64,000 bases of DNA, from NCBI RefSeq assembly GCF_900156045.1, contig NZ_FTMX01000005.1, positions 496,001 through 560,000 on the forward strand, in the 5' to 3' direction. Source of the DNA: Peribacillus simplex (lineage in GTDB: Bacteria > Bacillota > Bacilli > Bacillales > DSM-1321). Position numbers and translations under genes: made by a program. Shown here one piece after another: positions 25,792 to 34,914 of the stretch. The notes beneath the pieces are model-generated. The model worked only from the letters and a program-made list of their open reading frames with translations, was not told the DNA's origin and searched no databases. Position 1 is the stretch's first letter. Every line of letters starts with the position of its first letter.

Positions 25792-25807
25792 CAACCTGAT
25801 GGAAGAT

Positions 25808-25840
25808 TAAAAGGCGACCTGTCAACCAGGCCGCCTTTTA
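25808..25840 (+). terminator. terminator of the TrxB-like gene
   Basis: AAAAGGCG-CCTG pairs with CAGG-CCGCCTTTT, ending in a T run. Confidence 0.8.
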
Positions 25841-25883
25841 TATTGGTATATATAAAGTTTTCCACGTTAGCCTTCTAACACAT

Positions 25884-26030
25884 CTATGTTCGATTCCTCC
25901 CCTTAAAAACTTTAACCAAAATGAGAATGACCGCGATGATAAGCAAGATATGTATAAATCCTGCAGCCACTTTAAAGACTAAACCAAGAACCCATAATAA
26001 GATGATTACACCAATAATTGTCCAAATCAT
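25884..26030 (-). CDS. lmo0937-type small membrane protein
   Basis: A 48-residue protein made almost wholly of two hydrophobic helices (MIWTIIGVIILLWVLGL and IHILLIIAVILILVKVF) and a basic end (KGRNRT). This resembles the lmo0937/DUF5670 family of Gram-positive small membrane proteins. The ATG at 26030 follows AAGGGGG. The family is often stress-induced; function unknown. Confidence 0.8.
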   Translation of the reverse strand: MIWTIIGVIILLWVLGLVFKVAAGFIHILLIIAVILILVKVFKGRNRT

Positions 26031-26276
26031 GATTAAGCCCCCTTTCTTCCCTTCTTTAGATGATTTTTTATTAATAAGAACCTACAACGAAATTTTCTGC
26101 TTACATTTAAATTACCCCATATCTTTCTGTAACAAACCCTTACACTATTTTTTACATAAAACTGTAAATGCTGTAAATGATAATAAAGGAATGAGAATCT
26201 TCCATATTGAAAACCACCATAAGGAAGAGACTTTCAGGTTTTACCCAAAAATCCAATTAGAAGGAGTCGTCCGTTC

Positions 26277-26597
26277 ATGAAAAAGTTTTTAGTCATCTGT
26301 TTAACAGCCTGTTCCCTATTCTTGGTTAATCTGAATCACTCGGCTGCACAGGAAAATAAAGCAAAGCCGGAAAGTGTCCAATTCACTGAAGCTCAAAAAT
26401 CGGAAATCGCTAAGATCCAAAAACAGATACTCGCTGATAAAAAGTTATTGATCGAAAAATATGTCGAGTTTGGCGCGCTTTCGAAAGAAGAAGCCGATAA
26501 AATGGTTTCACATTTTGAAGAACATTATAAAATGATGGAAGAACATAATTTTCAAATTCCGCCGCACCGCCCACATTCTCGACACATGCACAAGTAA
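26277..26597 (+). CDS. yckD: YckD-like secreted protein (DUF2680)
   Basis: A 106-residue exported protein. A signal peptide covers about residues 1-24 (basic start, hydrophobic core, cleavage near NHSAAQ). The mature part is a helical DUF2680 region (ADKKLLIEKYVEFGALS then EEADKMVSHFEEH) and a His/Pro-rich tail that might bind metal. AGAAGGAG precedes the ATG. No function is known for the family. Confidence 0.82.
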   Translation: MKKFLVICLTACSLFLVNLNHSAAQENKAKPESVQFTEAQKSEIAKIQKQILADKKLLIEKYVEFGALSKEEADKMVSHFEEHYKMMEEHNFQIPPHRPHSRHMHK

Positions 26598-26621
26598 TTG
26601 CATGTTATTTGCCTATAGCCT

Positions 26622-26656
26622 GATAATCCGACCTGATGAATAGGCCGGATTATTTT
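26622..26656 (+). terminator. terminator of the YckD-like gene
   Basis: ATAATCCG-CCT pairs with AGG-CGGATTAT and is followed by TTTT. Confidence 0.7.
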
Positions 26657-26765
26657 CATTTCTTTCGTCCTTGATAAATAAACATTCCGCGTTTACCATT
26701 TACTAAAGGATTTATATTTCTCTTTAGCGAAATACATAACTATGAGAAATGAAAGGGTGAAAAGG

Positions 26766-28739
26766 ATGAACAAAATAGGTATAACAGCAAGAGACTTATT
26801 TCACTTGAAATCAGTAACCGACCCAAAGCTATCCCCGGATGGAAGCATGGTGATTTATGTCCAAACAAGAATAGATGAAAAAACGGAAAAATACATTTCC
26901 AATCTGTATATGTTCAGCCTGATAACGAATGAAACAAAGCAATGGACGTTTGGGGATAATCGTGATACATCACCAGCCTGGTCCCCCGACGGCAAGCATA
27001 TCGCCTTTATATCGGACAGATCTGGTAAAAAACAGGTCCACATTATAGGGAGCATTGGCGGGGAAGCTCGACAGCTGACCCATTTCGTGAACGGTGTATC
27101 AAAGCCTATTTGGTCTCCTTGTTCCACCAAATTGCTGCTTTCAACCGGATTAAAGGTGGGGGAAAACCTTAATACGGTCAAAGAAAATGATTTGTCCAAA
27201 GAAGTTCATAGGTATGACCGGATTAAGTATAAATGGGATGGAAGAGGCTATTTTGATCAGTTATATCAGCAGCTGGTTATAGTGGAAATTTTTAAGGGAG
27301 ATTCCACATTGCTAACGGAAAACAATATTGATCATCATCCGAATGCTTGGTCCCCAGACGGACAGCATATTGCATTCATAAGCGGGGATGCAGAAAGAAG
27401 TGATGATGAACTATTTTCCGATATTTTCATCATGGAACTAGAAACGAAAGCTTTAGAGAGGATAACGGATGGCAAAGGTTTTTTTAGAGATCCGAAATGG
27501 TCTCCAAATGGCGAATATCTATCTTTCATTGGCCATAATAAAGAATTTGCCGGTGCCACCTTTTCAAATATCTGGTTATATTCCATTTTCGATCAAACGA
27601 CTCAGTGTTTGACCGATGGATGGGACGTCCAAATTGGAGATTCCGCAATTGGTGATTTCCAAATCGGAGCCGTCGACCCAGGTATCTTATGGACAAACGA
27701 TAGCCAAGGCTTTTACTTTTTAATTAGCGATTACGGAAATACCGGAGTTTATTATGGTTCCATTGAAGGAGCCATGTATCCATCGATCCTTGACCCGCAG
27801 CATATATACGGCCTGACTATAGATCCCGAAAGCCATCGTGCTGTGGTGGCTATCAGTACACCTGTTCATCCCGGCGATCTCTTTGCTTATAACCTTACAA
27901 ACGGCGATAAGGAACAAATCAGTTTTGTTAATGAGGATTTTTTGAAGGATAAACATTTGTCTATGGCTGAACCCATTACATTTCCATCTGTTGATGGTCT
28001 TACCATTCACGGCTGGATCATGAGACCGACCGATTTTAATGGCAATCAAAAATATCCGCTCATTTTAGAAATTCACGGCGGTCCGCATATGATGTATGCC
28101 AATACCTATGTACATGAATTCCAGACCTTGGCTAATGAAGGGTATACTGTATTGTTCACTAATCCGCGCGGGAGTGTAGGATATGGCCAAGACTTTGTAA
28201 ATGCCTGCAGGGGCGATTATGGTGGCATGGATTATAAGGACTTAATGGCTGGAGTTGATCATGTTTTAGCCACGTATGATTTTATCGAGCATGAAGATTT
28301 AGGGGTATCCGGGGGAAGTTATGGAGGATTCATGACAAATTGGATCATCGGACATACCAACCGCTTCAAGGCCGCTGTGACTCAGCGTTGCATAAGTAAT
28401 TGGCTAAGTTTTTATGGGGTCAGCGACATCGGCTATTATTTTACAGAGTGGGAAGTAGGCGGCGATATCGTTAACTCTGCTGAAAAATTATGGCAGCACT
28501 CTCCTTTAAAATATGTTTCCAATGTGACTACCCCTTTACTTTTACTTCACGGTGAAAAGGATTTCCGCTGTCCCATTGAACAGAGCGAGCAATTTTTTGT
28601 CGCTTTAAAACGGCAAAAAAAAGAAGCGATGCTTGTTTCATTCCCAGATGAAACTCATGAAGTATCCCGAAGCGGATCTCCAAAAATGCGCCTGCAACAT
28701 GTTGAGGAAATCAAAGGATGGTTCAATAAGCATCTTTAA
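26766..28739 (+). CDS. yuxL: S9-family prolyl oligopeptidase/acylaminoacyl peptidase, YuxL-like
   Basis: A 657-residue serine peptidase. The N-terminal part (about 1-400) has repeated SPDG motifs (LSPDGS, WSPDGKH, WSPDGQH) of a seven-bladed beta-propeller. The C-terminal alpha/beta-hydrolase domain has nucleophile GGSYGG, Asp in GEKDFRCP and His in DETHEVS. The ATG at 26766 follows AAAAGG and GAAAGGG; the track of longer starts lacks a site. No signal peptide, so it is probably cytoplasmic, trimming peptides. No operon partner. Confidence 0.9.
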   Translation: MNKIGITARDLFHLKSVTDPKLSPDGSMVIYVQTRIDEKTEKYISNLYMFSLITNETKQWTFGDNRDTSPAWSPDGKHIAFISDRSGKKQVHIIGSIGGEARQLTHFVNGVSKPIWSPCSTKLLLSTGLKVGENLNTVKENDLSKEVHRYDRIKYKWDGRGYFDQLYQQLVIVEIFKGDSTLLTENNIDHHPNAWSPDGQHIAFISGDAERSDDELFSDIFIMELETKALERITDGKGFFRDPKWSPNGEYLSFIGHNKEFAGATFSNIWLYSIFDQTTQCLTDGWDVQIGDSAIGDFQIGAVDPGILWTNDSQGFYFLISDYGNTGVYYGSIEGAMYPSILDPQHIYGLTIDPESHRAVVAISTPVHPGDLFAYNLTNGDKEQISFVNEDFLKDKHLSMAEPITFPSVDGLTIHGWIMRPTDFNGNQKYPLILEIHGGPHMMYANTYVHEFQTLANEGYTVLFTNPRGSVGYGQDFVNACRGDYGGMDYKDLMAGVDHVLATYDFIEHEDLGVSGGSYGGFMTNWIIGHTNRFKAAVTQRCISNWLSFYGVSDIGYYFTEWEVGGDIVNSAEKLWQHSPLKYVSNVTTPLLLLHGEKDFRCPIEQSEQFFVALKRQKKEAMLVSFPDETHEVSRSGSPKMRLQHVEEIKGWFNKHL

Positions 28740-28740
28740 A

Positions 28741-28967
28741 AACAAGGCTGTTTTCGCATACTTTGTTGCTATTTACCAAGTAAAGCGGTGTGGTTGATTT
28801 CCCCTCCAGATGCTCGCTTTCCGCGGGGCGGGCGGTGAGCCTCCTCGGCGTAAACGCCTGTGGGGTCTCACCTGTCCCGCAGGAGTCTCGCACTTGCGCT
28901 CCAATCAACCTTAAATCGTTTCGTTTTTAAAAACAACAATCTTTACGAAAAGAGCTAAAAACAAAAA
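28741..28967 (+). repeat. long repeat (227 bp) containing family-1 copy 5
   Basis: Almost identical to 5433-5667 over its whole length except for an 8-base deletion beside CCTGTCCCGC. The GC-rich core is 28792-28909. It starts directly after the stop of the S9 peptidase gene. Confidence 0.85.
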
Positions 28968-29000
28968 CTCTGTTAGCAAAGCTAACAGAGTTTTTGTTTT
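28960..29000. terminator. bidirectional terminator between yuxL/repeat and yhcV
   Basis: AAAAACTCTGTTAGC pairs exactly with GCTAACAGAGTTTTT across 4 bases, flanked by A and T runs. Confidence 0.85.
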
Positions 29001-29431
29001 TAGTGTTGAATTTGGTCTCTGTCCTCGGAAATCGAACTTAAAGCATTTCCTGCCATTGAATTTGTCTGTTGGTGTACAGCAAGATCACCTAATGCCACGA
29101 CTCCCACCAGCTTGTCATTCTCAATGATTGGGAGCCTTCTGATTTGTTCGGTAGCCATTAATTCTTCAGCTTCCTCCACCGACATATCGGGCCTACCTGT
29201 TACAAGGTTCGTGGAAATGACATCAGTAATTCTAGTTGAATTCGGCTTTTTCTCGGCAACACAACGAATGACGATATCCCTGTCTGTGATGACACCAATT
29301 AAATGGTTATTCTCCAATACAGGAATGACACCAACATCATCATTCTTCATTTTGACTGCTGCTTCATATATATTATCTTCCGCCGTGCAACAATCCACGT
29401 TTGTTGTCATGATATCTCTTAATGTAGTCAC
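29000..29431 (-). CDS. yhcV: CBS-domain pair protein, YhcV-like
   Basis: A 143-residue protein of two tandem CBS domains (about 8-62 and 72-125: DDVGVIPVLE, GVITDRDIV, RRLPIIEND, GVVALGDLA). Such Bateman modules bind adenine nucleotides. The GTG at 29431 is set by GGAGGG six bases upstream; the longer ATG frame has no site. No enzyme domain is attached. The partner it regulates is unknown. It lies 79 bases after the metallo-hydrolase gene, perhaps in the same transcript. Confidence 0.85.
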   Translation of the reverse strand: MTTLRDIMTTNVDCCTAEDNIYEAAVKMKNDDVGVIPVLENNHLIGVITDRDIVIRCVAEKKPNSTRITDVISTNLVTGRPDMSVEEAEELMATEQIRRLPIIENDKLVGVVALGDLAVHQQTNSMAGNALSSISEDRDQIQH

Positions 29432-29510
29432 GGATATCCCTCCATTTTCATAAGTTGCTTGTTTATTTTTGACTTCTGTAAAGAAATTATTCATGAAACA
29501 CGCTCACGCT

Positions 29511-30347
29511 TCATTCCACATATTTCCCATGATCCGGTTTAGCAAATGAATCGAACTCCTTTGCAAGCTTTGATAAACCCATTTCCAGTTCTTGCCCTTC
29601 AACAGGATACCCGTGCCCCGTTATGGCAACAGCCGGCTTCATACTTTCCAATAACTTTACAGATTCTTTTGCAGCCTCCCAATCAGTTGTCAAATACCGC
29701 GGTGGGCCCGCAATTTCTTTCTCCTGAGTAATAACCTTGTATAGGGAATCTTGTCTGACATTCACAAAAGCATCTCCAGCAATCAAACTTCGGTCACTTT
29801 CACGGAAAAGTGAAATATGTCCTTTTGAATGGCCAGGGGTGTGAATCCATTTCCAATCGCGAAGCCCGGGAACACTTTGATCATCAGGCAATGGCTGAAC
29901 TTTTTCATCAAGGTTGATTCCCTCATTCGGAAATATCCATGAAATTTTTGCGACCATCCCCCCTTCAACTGTAGGATCCGGTTCGGAGTAATTTTCCTGT
30001 CCCGTTAAATAAGGCATTTCTTTTATATGGGCATAAACAGGAGCATTCCAATACTCCATTAGCTCAATCAGTGCACCAACATGATCGAAATGTCCATGTG
30101 TCAAAATAATGGCAGCAGGTGGATTCCGAGGTCCATATATTTCTTCAGCCGTTTTCTTTATTACCTCCGCTGAGCGTGGCATCCCTGCATCTATCAATAC
30201 CCATTTATCATCTTTGGGTGACCCTACAAAAATCACATTAACGATTTGGACGGACAGACAATATATATCTTCATTTATTATCTGTACATCACCACTGGAA
30301 ACTGAAGTCATTGGCATCAATTTTTCATTCAAATGATTATCATCCAT
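29511..30347 (-). CDS. metallo-beta-lactamase-fold hydrolase
   Basis: A 278-residue MBL-superfamily hydrolase. The zinc motif is THGHFDHVGAL (HxHxDH, near residues 84-89), with further ligands HTPGHSKGH and GDAFV, and a final TGHG. Known members cleave lactones, thioesters or glutathione adducts; no substrate can be assigned here. The ATG has GGAGG upstream. A C-terminal segment after the fold is not matched to any known domain. Confidence 0.85.
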   Translation of the reverse strand: MDDNHLNEKLMPMTSVSSGDVQIINEDIYCLSVQIVNVIFVGSPKDDKWVLIDAGMPRSAEVIKKTAEEIYGPRNPPAAIILTHGHFDHVGALIELMEYWNAPVYAHIKEMPYLTGQENYSEPDPTVEGGMVAKISWIFPNEGINLDEKVQPLPDDQSVPGLRDWKWIHTPGHSKGHISLFRESDRSLIAGDAFVNVRQDSLYKVITQEKEIAGPPRYLTTDWEAAKESVKLLESMKPAVAITGHGYPVEGQELEMGLSKLAKEFDSFAKPDHGKYVE

Positions 30348-30410
30348 TTATAATCCTCCAAATTTTGAACAATCTTTTTTAAAAGGATACCCTGTACAAG
30401 AAAATAAAAA

Positions 30411-30437
30411 ACAACCTATAATTTATATAGGCTGTTT
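30411..30437 (-). terminator. terminator-like hairpin after the ABC operon
   Basis: ACAGCCTATA pairs with TATAGG-TGT on the minus strand and is followed by T5A. The next bases (30439-30462) carry the repeat-associated CAGACTGTAGACAAA arm. The remaining gap to 30553 holds nothing I recognise. Confidence 0.5.
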
Positions 30438-30553
30438 CAGACTGTAGACAAATTCGAAGAAAAGTTGCAGATGATTTCAGTTCATATAAAACATAAAAAA
30501 TCATGCAGTATAACCAAGTCATGGTTTAAAATCATGGTTATCATTTCTTCACC

Positions 30554-31534
30554 TCAGTATACATCCCTTCGGGTAAATACTGTAAAGGATACAATTAAAG
30601 CAAGAGCCCACCAAACGAGCAAAGTAGTGACAGACGATAATAAAGTCATCCCTTCTATCGGGGGAGCCGTCCCGCTAATATAGGCGGTCAACTTCAAATT
30701 CACCATAAAGAAATATTTCGCTGATTCCCATGATGAAACCATATTGTTCAATATAGCCCCGGAAATTAATGCTGCCAGCATGATGCCCATTCCTGCAGGG
30801 GTGCTCCTCACTAAAACCGAAAGCATGAAAGAAAGGGTCCCTACAACGACCGCCACCAGCCAGACAAGTCCCAAATCCATCAATAAGAATTTCCATTGTT
30901 CAACTAACCTTACTTGACTGACATCCACATCAGCACCATGCAATTCGAATCCGGTTATTACAGGGGCCCCCCATCCTTGATACCCGAAAACGATTCCTGA
31001 TAAAAGGTAAGACAATATGGCTGTCATCGCCACGATAATCGAAACCGATAATAATAATGTTACATATTTGCTCAATAAGATTTTCCAGCGCTCCACTGGC
31101 CTTGTAAGCAATAGCTTGATCGTGCCTTGTCCATTTTCGGAAGAAACCAAATCACTGGCCACAATCATGATCAACAGCGGAATGAACAAATCAATTGCAT
31201 TTTCCAAAAACATGCGTGTAAAAGTAGCTGCGCCTGGTTCTGAGGGATTGATATCATGATCGAGATAATATTGCTGCTGCTTCAGACTTACTTGCAGCTG
31301 TTCACGCCACTCATCCAGCATCCTATTCGAGCCCAACCGATTTTGAGTATCAATGATTTGCTGCTGAAGAGCTGCACGCCAATCATCAGTTCCCAACTTC
31401 TCCCGCTGCTCTTCCACTTGTTTGTATTGGGCATATGTAAACATCAACACTAAAATTCCAACGATGATACCGATTATGATCAGCCGTTTTTTTGCCAACA
31501 TCTTCATCATTTCATTTTGGACCAAGTTATTCAA
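30554..31534 (-). CDS. ABC-2 type transporter permease
   Basis: About 326 residues with six predicted membrane segments: one at the N-terminus (IIIGIIVGILVLMFTY), then a large extracellular loop of about 80 residues, then five more. The likely start is a TTG at 31534 behind GGAGGTG, overlapping the ATPase stop by 8 bases; a GTG 18 bases earlier is possible. It is the membrane half of an exporter with the next gene. The cargo is unknown; similar pairs export antimicrobials or regulate lipids. Confidence 0.88.
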   Translation of the reverse strand: MNNLVQNEMMKMLAKKRLIIIGIIVGILVLMFTYAQYKQVEEQREKLGTDDWRAALQQQIIDTQNRLGSNRMLDEWREQLQVSLKQQQYYLDHDINPSEPGAATFTRMFLENAIDLFIPLLIMIVASDLVSSENGQGTIKLLLTRPVERWKILLSKYVTLLLSVSIIVAMTAILSYLLSGIVFGYQGWGAPVITGFELHGADVDVSQVRLVEQWKFLLMDLGLVWLVAVVVGTLSFMLSVLVRSTPAGMGIMLAALISGAILNNMVSSWESAKYFFMVNLKLTAYISGTAPPIEGMTLLSSVTTLLVWWALALIVSFTVFTRRDVY

Positions 31535-32441
31535 TGCCTGCACCTCCGACACCGGTAACTTGTAAAAACAACTCTTCCAATCCCGGGAGCTTTCGATTCA
31601 TTTCATGCACCCTTACCCCTGCTTGGTTAAGCGCAGCATTCCAATCGGGTGTTTTGAGTTCATCATAAGCTGTAATGATATATTTTTGATCTAAGGTAAT
31701 ATCGGTGAAGCTGCTTAGAATTTCCGCTCCCTTTTGAAAAGGTTCCACCCGCCAAATTAACCGCTCCTGCGTGGATAATAAGCTTTCCACTGTATCCGTT
31801 TTGATAATTTCCCCGCCTTTAATAATTGCGACCCGGTCACAAAGTTGCTGTATTTCACCTAATAAATGTGAAGAAACCAGTACACTCATACCTTCATCTT
31901 CAGCCAACTTCCTGATGAATTGTCGCATTTCACGGATTCCCGCAGGATCGAGCCCGTTAGTCGGTTCATCCAAAATTAACAGCTTAGGGCTGTTCAGCAT
32001 TGCCTGCGCGATTCCTAAGCGCTGTCTCATACCTAACGAATAGGTCTTCACTTTATCGTGAATTCTCGCTTGTAGACCGACGAGTTCAACAACCTCGATC
32101 AATCTTGTTTCATCTACTTCAGGTAACATTCTTGCAAAGTGGATCAAATTATCCCACCCACTCAAAAATGTATATAATTCTGGATTTTCAACGATGCAGC
32201 CCATTTGCTTCATAGCCTTCGTAAATTCCTGACGAACATCATACCCGCATATATGGATGGAACCCGAGGTTGGCTTAATCAATCCGACCAACATACGGAT
32301 TGTCGTCGTCTTACCTGCTCCATTCGGTCCTAAAAATCCGAAAACCTCACCTTCATGCAACTCAAAATCTATTCCTTTAATAATTTCCCTTTTGCCAATC
32401 TTTTTTCGCAAGTCCCTAACAGACAATGTCACCTGTTTCAT
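31527..32441 (-). CDS. ABC transporter ATP-binding protein
   Basis: A 304-residue ATPase. Walker A is GPNGAGKTTT, the signature is YSLGMRQRLG, Walker B is LLILDEPTNGLDP, and the switch His is in SSHLLGEI. A C-terminal region of about 90 residues follows, as in BcrA/YhcH-type exporters. The ATG at 32441 overlaps the GDSL gene stop by 4 bases (ATGA), and GGGAGG lies upstream. It powers the permease encoded next. Confidence 0.92.
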   Translation of the reverse strand: MKQVTLSVRDLRKKIGKREIIKGIDFELHEGEVFGFLGPNGAGKTTTIRMLVGLIKPTSGSIHICGYDVRQEFTKAMKQMGCIVENPELYTFLSGWDNLIHFARMLPEVDETRLIEVVELVGLQARIHDKVKTYSLGMRQRLGIAQAMLNSPKLLILDEPTNGLDPAGIREMRQFIRKLAEDEGMSVLVSSHLLGEIQQLCDRVAIIKGGEIIKTDTVESLLSTQERLIWRVEPFQKGAEILSSFTDITLDQKYIITAYDELKTPDWNAALNQAGVRVHEMNRKLPGLEELFLQVTGVGGAGIE

Positions 32442-33235
32442 CGTTCCACATCCTCCCATTTTATTAAAGGAGCAACTCTATCGGCAATTAAACGATACCC
32501 CTTCTTATTAGGGTGAAAATTGTCCGAATACAAAAACTCATTTACCGACAATTGAAATAAATCGAATGTTGGAACGAAAATTGCATTTTCATAATGAGCC
32601 ACTACTTCAGCCGTTTCATTATTCCAGTCCCGTACGATGCGGTTTGTATCAAAGTCTTTATCCAAATCTATAAATGGGTTATACAAGCCAAGCAACAAAA
32701 TAGTGGCTGAATCATTGACTTTATTTATATCTTTAAAAATTTGATGTAAATTTCCCAAGAAATTCTTTTGTGATACGGAAGTAGCTTCCCGATCATATTC
32801 AAGCAGGGTCTGCCCTTTTTGAAATAAATCGTTACCCCCGATTGTAACTAAAATAACATCAGCTGCCTGGATTTGGCGCTTCACTTCCGGTTGTTTCACT
32901 TGCTGCACCAATTCTTTAGACACTTGTCCATTAATTCCGAGGTTATGAATGATTGGTTTTCTATTATATTGACTCTTCAAGTCTTCAACAACAAGTCCAA
33001 CATAGCCTTTGCCTGTTTCATCACCTGTGCCACGTGTTAATGAATCGCCTATCGCCACTACCGTAAAATCTTCGGGAAGGTCATTTTTTATGGGGGTTTC
33101 TTCAATTACTTCCATATCGGATGTTCCTTTTCCATAATGGTCCATAATCGCCCATCCTAGGCAAAATACAAAAAACAGACCGATAAGAGCTGATACGATG
33201 GTAGTAGCCAACACTTTTGGTTTACTCAAAAACAC
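32438..33235 (-). CDS. membrane-anchored SGNH/GDSL hydrolase (YpmR-like)
   Basis: A 265-residue esterase/lipase-fold protein. Residues 9-30 form a membrane anchor. The SGNH blocks are present: I-GDSLTRG (Ser near 63), the Gly of LGINGQVS, IGGND (Asn near 132) and DNFHP with the catalytic Asp and His near 235. The catalytic part should face the outside. It is the first gene of a coupled operon with an ABC exporter. Deacylation of a wall polymer or lipid is plausible but not shown. Confidence 0.87.
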   Translation of the reverse strand: MFLSKPKVLATTIVSALIGLFFVFCLGWAIMDHYGKGTSDMEVIEETPIKNDLPEDFTVVAIGDSLTRGTGDETGKGYVGLVVEDLKSQYNRKPIIHNLGINGQVSKELVQQVKQPEVKRQIQAADVILVTIGGNDLFQKGQTLLEYDREATSVSQKNFLGNLHQIFKDINKVNDSATILLLGLYNPFIDLDKDFDTNRIVRDWNNETAEVVAHYENAIFVPTFDLFQLSVNEFLYSDNFHPNKKGYRLIADRVAPLIKWEDVER

Positions 33236-33384
33236 TCACCCTTCCATTCATTCTCTATCTTCCATTAAATCATATTATTTCCAAAAACAAAAAAACGTTT
33301 ACTTATGGTTAAAAATCCCATAACTTAATTATTAACAGCATTTCAGCATTTCTTTTATAAAGCGCAACCTTCCCCTCTTATCAA

Positions 33385-33431
33385 TAAAAAAGGCAGAATG
33401 GGATTCATCTATTCCCTTTCTGCCTTTTTTT
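33385..33431. terminator. strong bidirectional terminator
   Basis: AAAAAGGCAGAA-GGGA pairs with TCCC-TTCTGCCTTTTT, with long A and T runs. It overlaps the end of the decayed gene at 33430-33615. Confidence 0.85.
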
Positions 33432-33615
33432 ATTTGCTGTTTAATTGATCCCTGACCCACCACGGTATTCCTTTTGATTTTGTCTGCTTTTTTTCGGAAA
33501 CATTATGCCACCCACTAAAGGTGGCACTCCGGACGGCCGCTAGTGGTGAAAAAGAACGGTCGTTAATGCAGCACCTAAACCTGAGTTTTGCATGCCCACT
33601 TCAATTGATTTTGAT
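33430..33615 (-). pseudogene. decayed C-terminal part of a bile acid:sodium symporter (BASS) family gene
   Basis: On the minus strand one frame reads SIEVGMQNSGLGAALTTV, the conserved helix of BASS-family transporters. A frameshift follows, and the next frame reads FSPLAAVRSATFSGWHNVS, the next conserved block in the right order, then a hydrophilic end and TAA. Nothing upstream of 33615 continues the protein, so only about 60 codons remain. The order and identity of both blocks make chance unlikely. Confidence 0.75.
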
Positions 33616-33649
33616 CATTGTATCTCCTTGTATTAAAACGGACCACTCA

Positions 33650-34846
33650 TTATTTTTTAATTATACCTAAGGGTTTCCCCATTACTTTTAAATTTTTCTC
33701 TAACTTCATGAGCCAAATTGTAAGCAGCATCCCGATCAGTGTGAGTAAACCATAAAATAAATAGACTGAATATATTCCTGATTTATCCAATATTATCCCG
33801 CCGCTGAAGGTACTGAACCAGTTTCCCAATCCGTTGCCAATGGCGGAATAAAGCGTTATTGCTGTAACTGTTATATGTGCAGGGACAACTTCCCTGATAT
33901 ATTGTAAAGCTGCTGGTATGAATAAGCCAAGTGAAAACCCTTGAATGACCGAAGTCACATATACGGTAGCCAAACTTGGTTCGGTGAAGTACAAACCCCA
34001 GCGGACCAATGAAGCCGCGCCAGCCAATAAGGTAATTGGCAGCAGGCCTATCTTATGAATCCATGTACCTGCCATTCTCATAAAGGGAATTTCCGATAAT
34101 ACAGCTAATAGGAACGCAATGCCAATTCCTGTATATGTTCCGCCTCTTGCCTCGACAAACAAACCATAGTATACATTATTTGCAAGATTAGGACCAAAAA
34201 GCAAGAACGTGATAGCAAGAAAGATTAGAAAACGTTTCATGGTGATCAATTCTTTCATTCCGCCGAAAAGTTTCACTTTTCCCCCAGGAGGCTCTTCGGG
34301 CAAACGAAGAGCCAGGCTAGCCGCGATCAACAGGCCGAAGAAAAAGGCATAAAATATAACGGAAGGACCCATGAAGGATTCAGATAACTTTCCCATTACA
34401 AAAACCGCCACACCGTAACCAAGTGATCCGAATAAACGGATTTTCCCATAATTCGATTTGATTTTTGTTGTATATTGAAGGGTGATGCTATCAGAAACTG
34501 GTATTATCGCACTTTGAAAGATGGCCAAAGCAATTGCGACGGATACTAAAAGGAAATAGGGTTCGAACAGCAAATAGCCTAAACCGAATACACCAGCAAG
34601 AAACGATGTCATTGCAAGTATTTTTGCTGGTCTCCCGCTCCAATCACAGACAATTCCCCAAAAAGGTTGAAAAACGATCATCACTATCGGTCCAACAGAC
34701 ATGATCGTACCTATTTCAATACCGGATAAACCTGCTTCATTGGCCAAATAAACGCTTAATAGCGGTGTTAAACTTCCCACTGCAAAAAAAGAAAAAAGGT
34801 AAAATACCTTCAAGTTTATAATATTGACATGCTTTTGTTTTTCCAA
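33650..34846 (-). CDS. MFS transporter, MFS_1-like (YwbF/PPP-type)
   Basis: About 398 residues with 12 predicted membrane segments and a central cytoplasmic loop. The first segments (FYLFSFFAVGSLTPLLSVY) and GIEIGTIMSVGPIV resemble the LacY/nucleoside-type MFS_1-like group. The start is probably a TTG at 34846, six bases after GGGGGA; a GTG at 34861 is the alternative. It is a single-gene unit. Substrate is unknown; sugar or nucleoside has been proposed for relatives. Confidence 0.85.
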   Translation of the reverse strand: MEKQKHVNIINLKVFYLFSFFAVGSLTPLLSVYLANEAGLSGIEIGTIMSVGPIVMIVFQPFWGIVCDWSGRPAKILAMTSFLAGVFGLGYLLFEPYFLLVSVAIALAIFQSAIIPVSDSITLQYTTKIKSNYGKIRLFGSLGYGVAVFVMGKLSESFMGPSVIFYAFFFGLLIAASLALRLPEEPPGGKVKLFGGMKELITMKRFLIFLAITFLLFGPNLANNVYYGLFVEARGGTYTGIGIAFLLAVLSEIPFMRMAGTWIHKIGLLPITLLAGAASLVRWGLYFTEPSLATVYVTSVIQGFSLGLFIPAALQYIREVVPAHITVTAITLYSAIGNGLGNWFSTFSGGIILDKSGIYSVYLFYGLLTLIGMLLTIWLMKLEKNLKVMGKPLGIIKK

Positions 34847-34914
34847 ATCCAGTTCCCCCACGCAGACTCTTCTACAAAGTTGTTGATTTTTTTCATTGCT
34901 TCCTAATAGGCATT

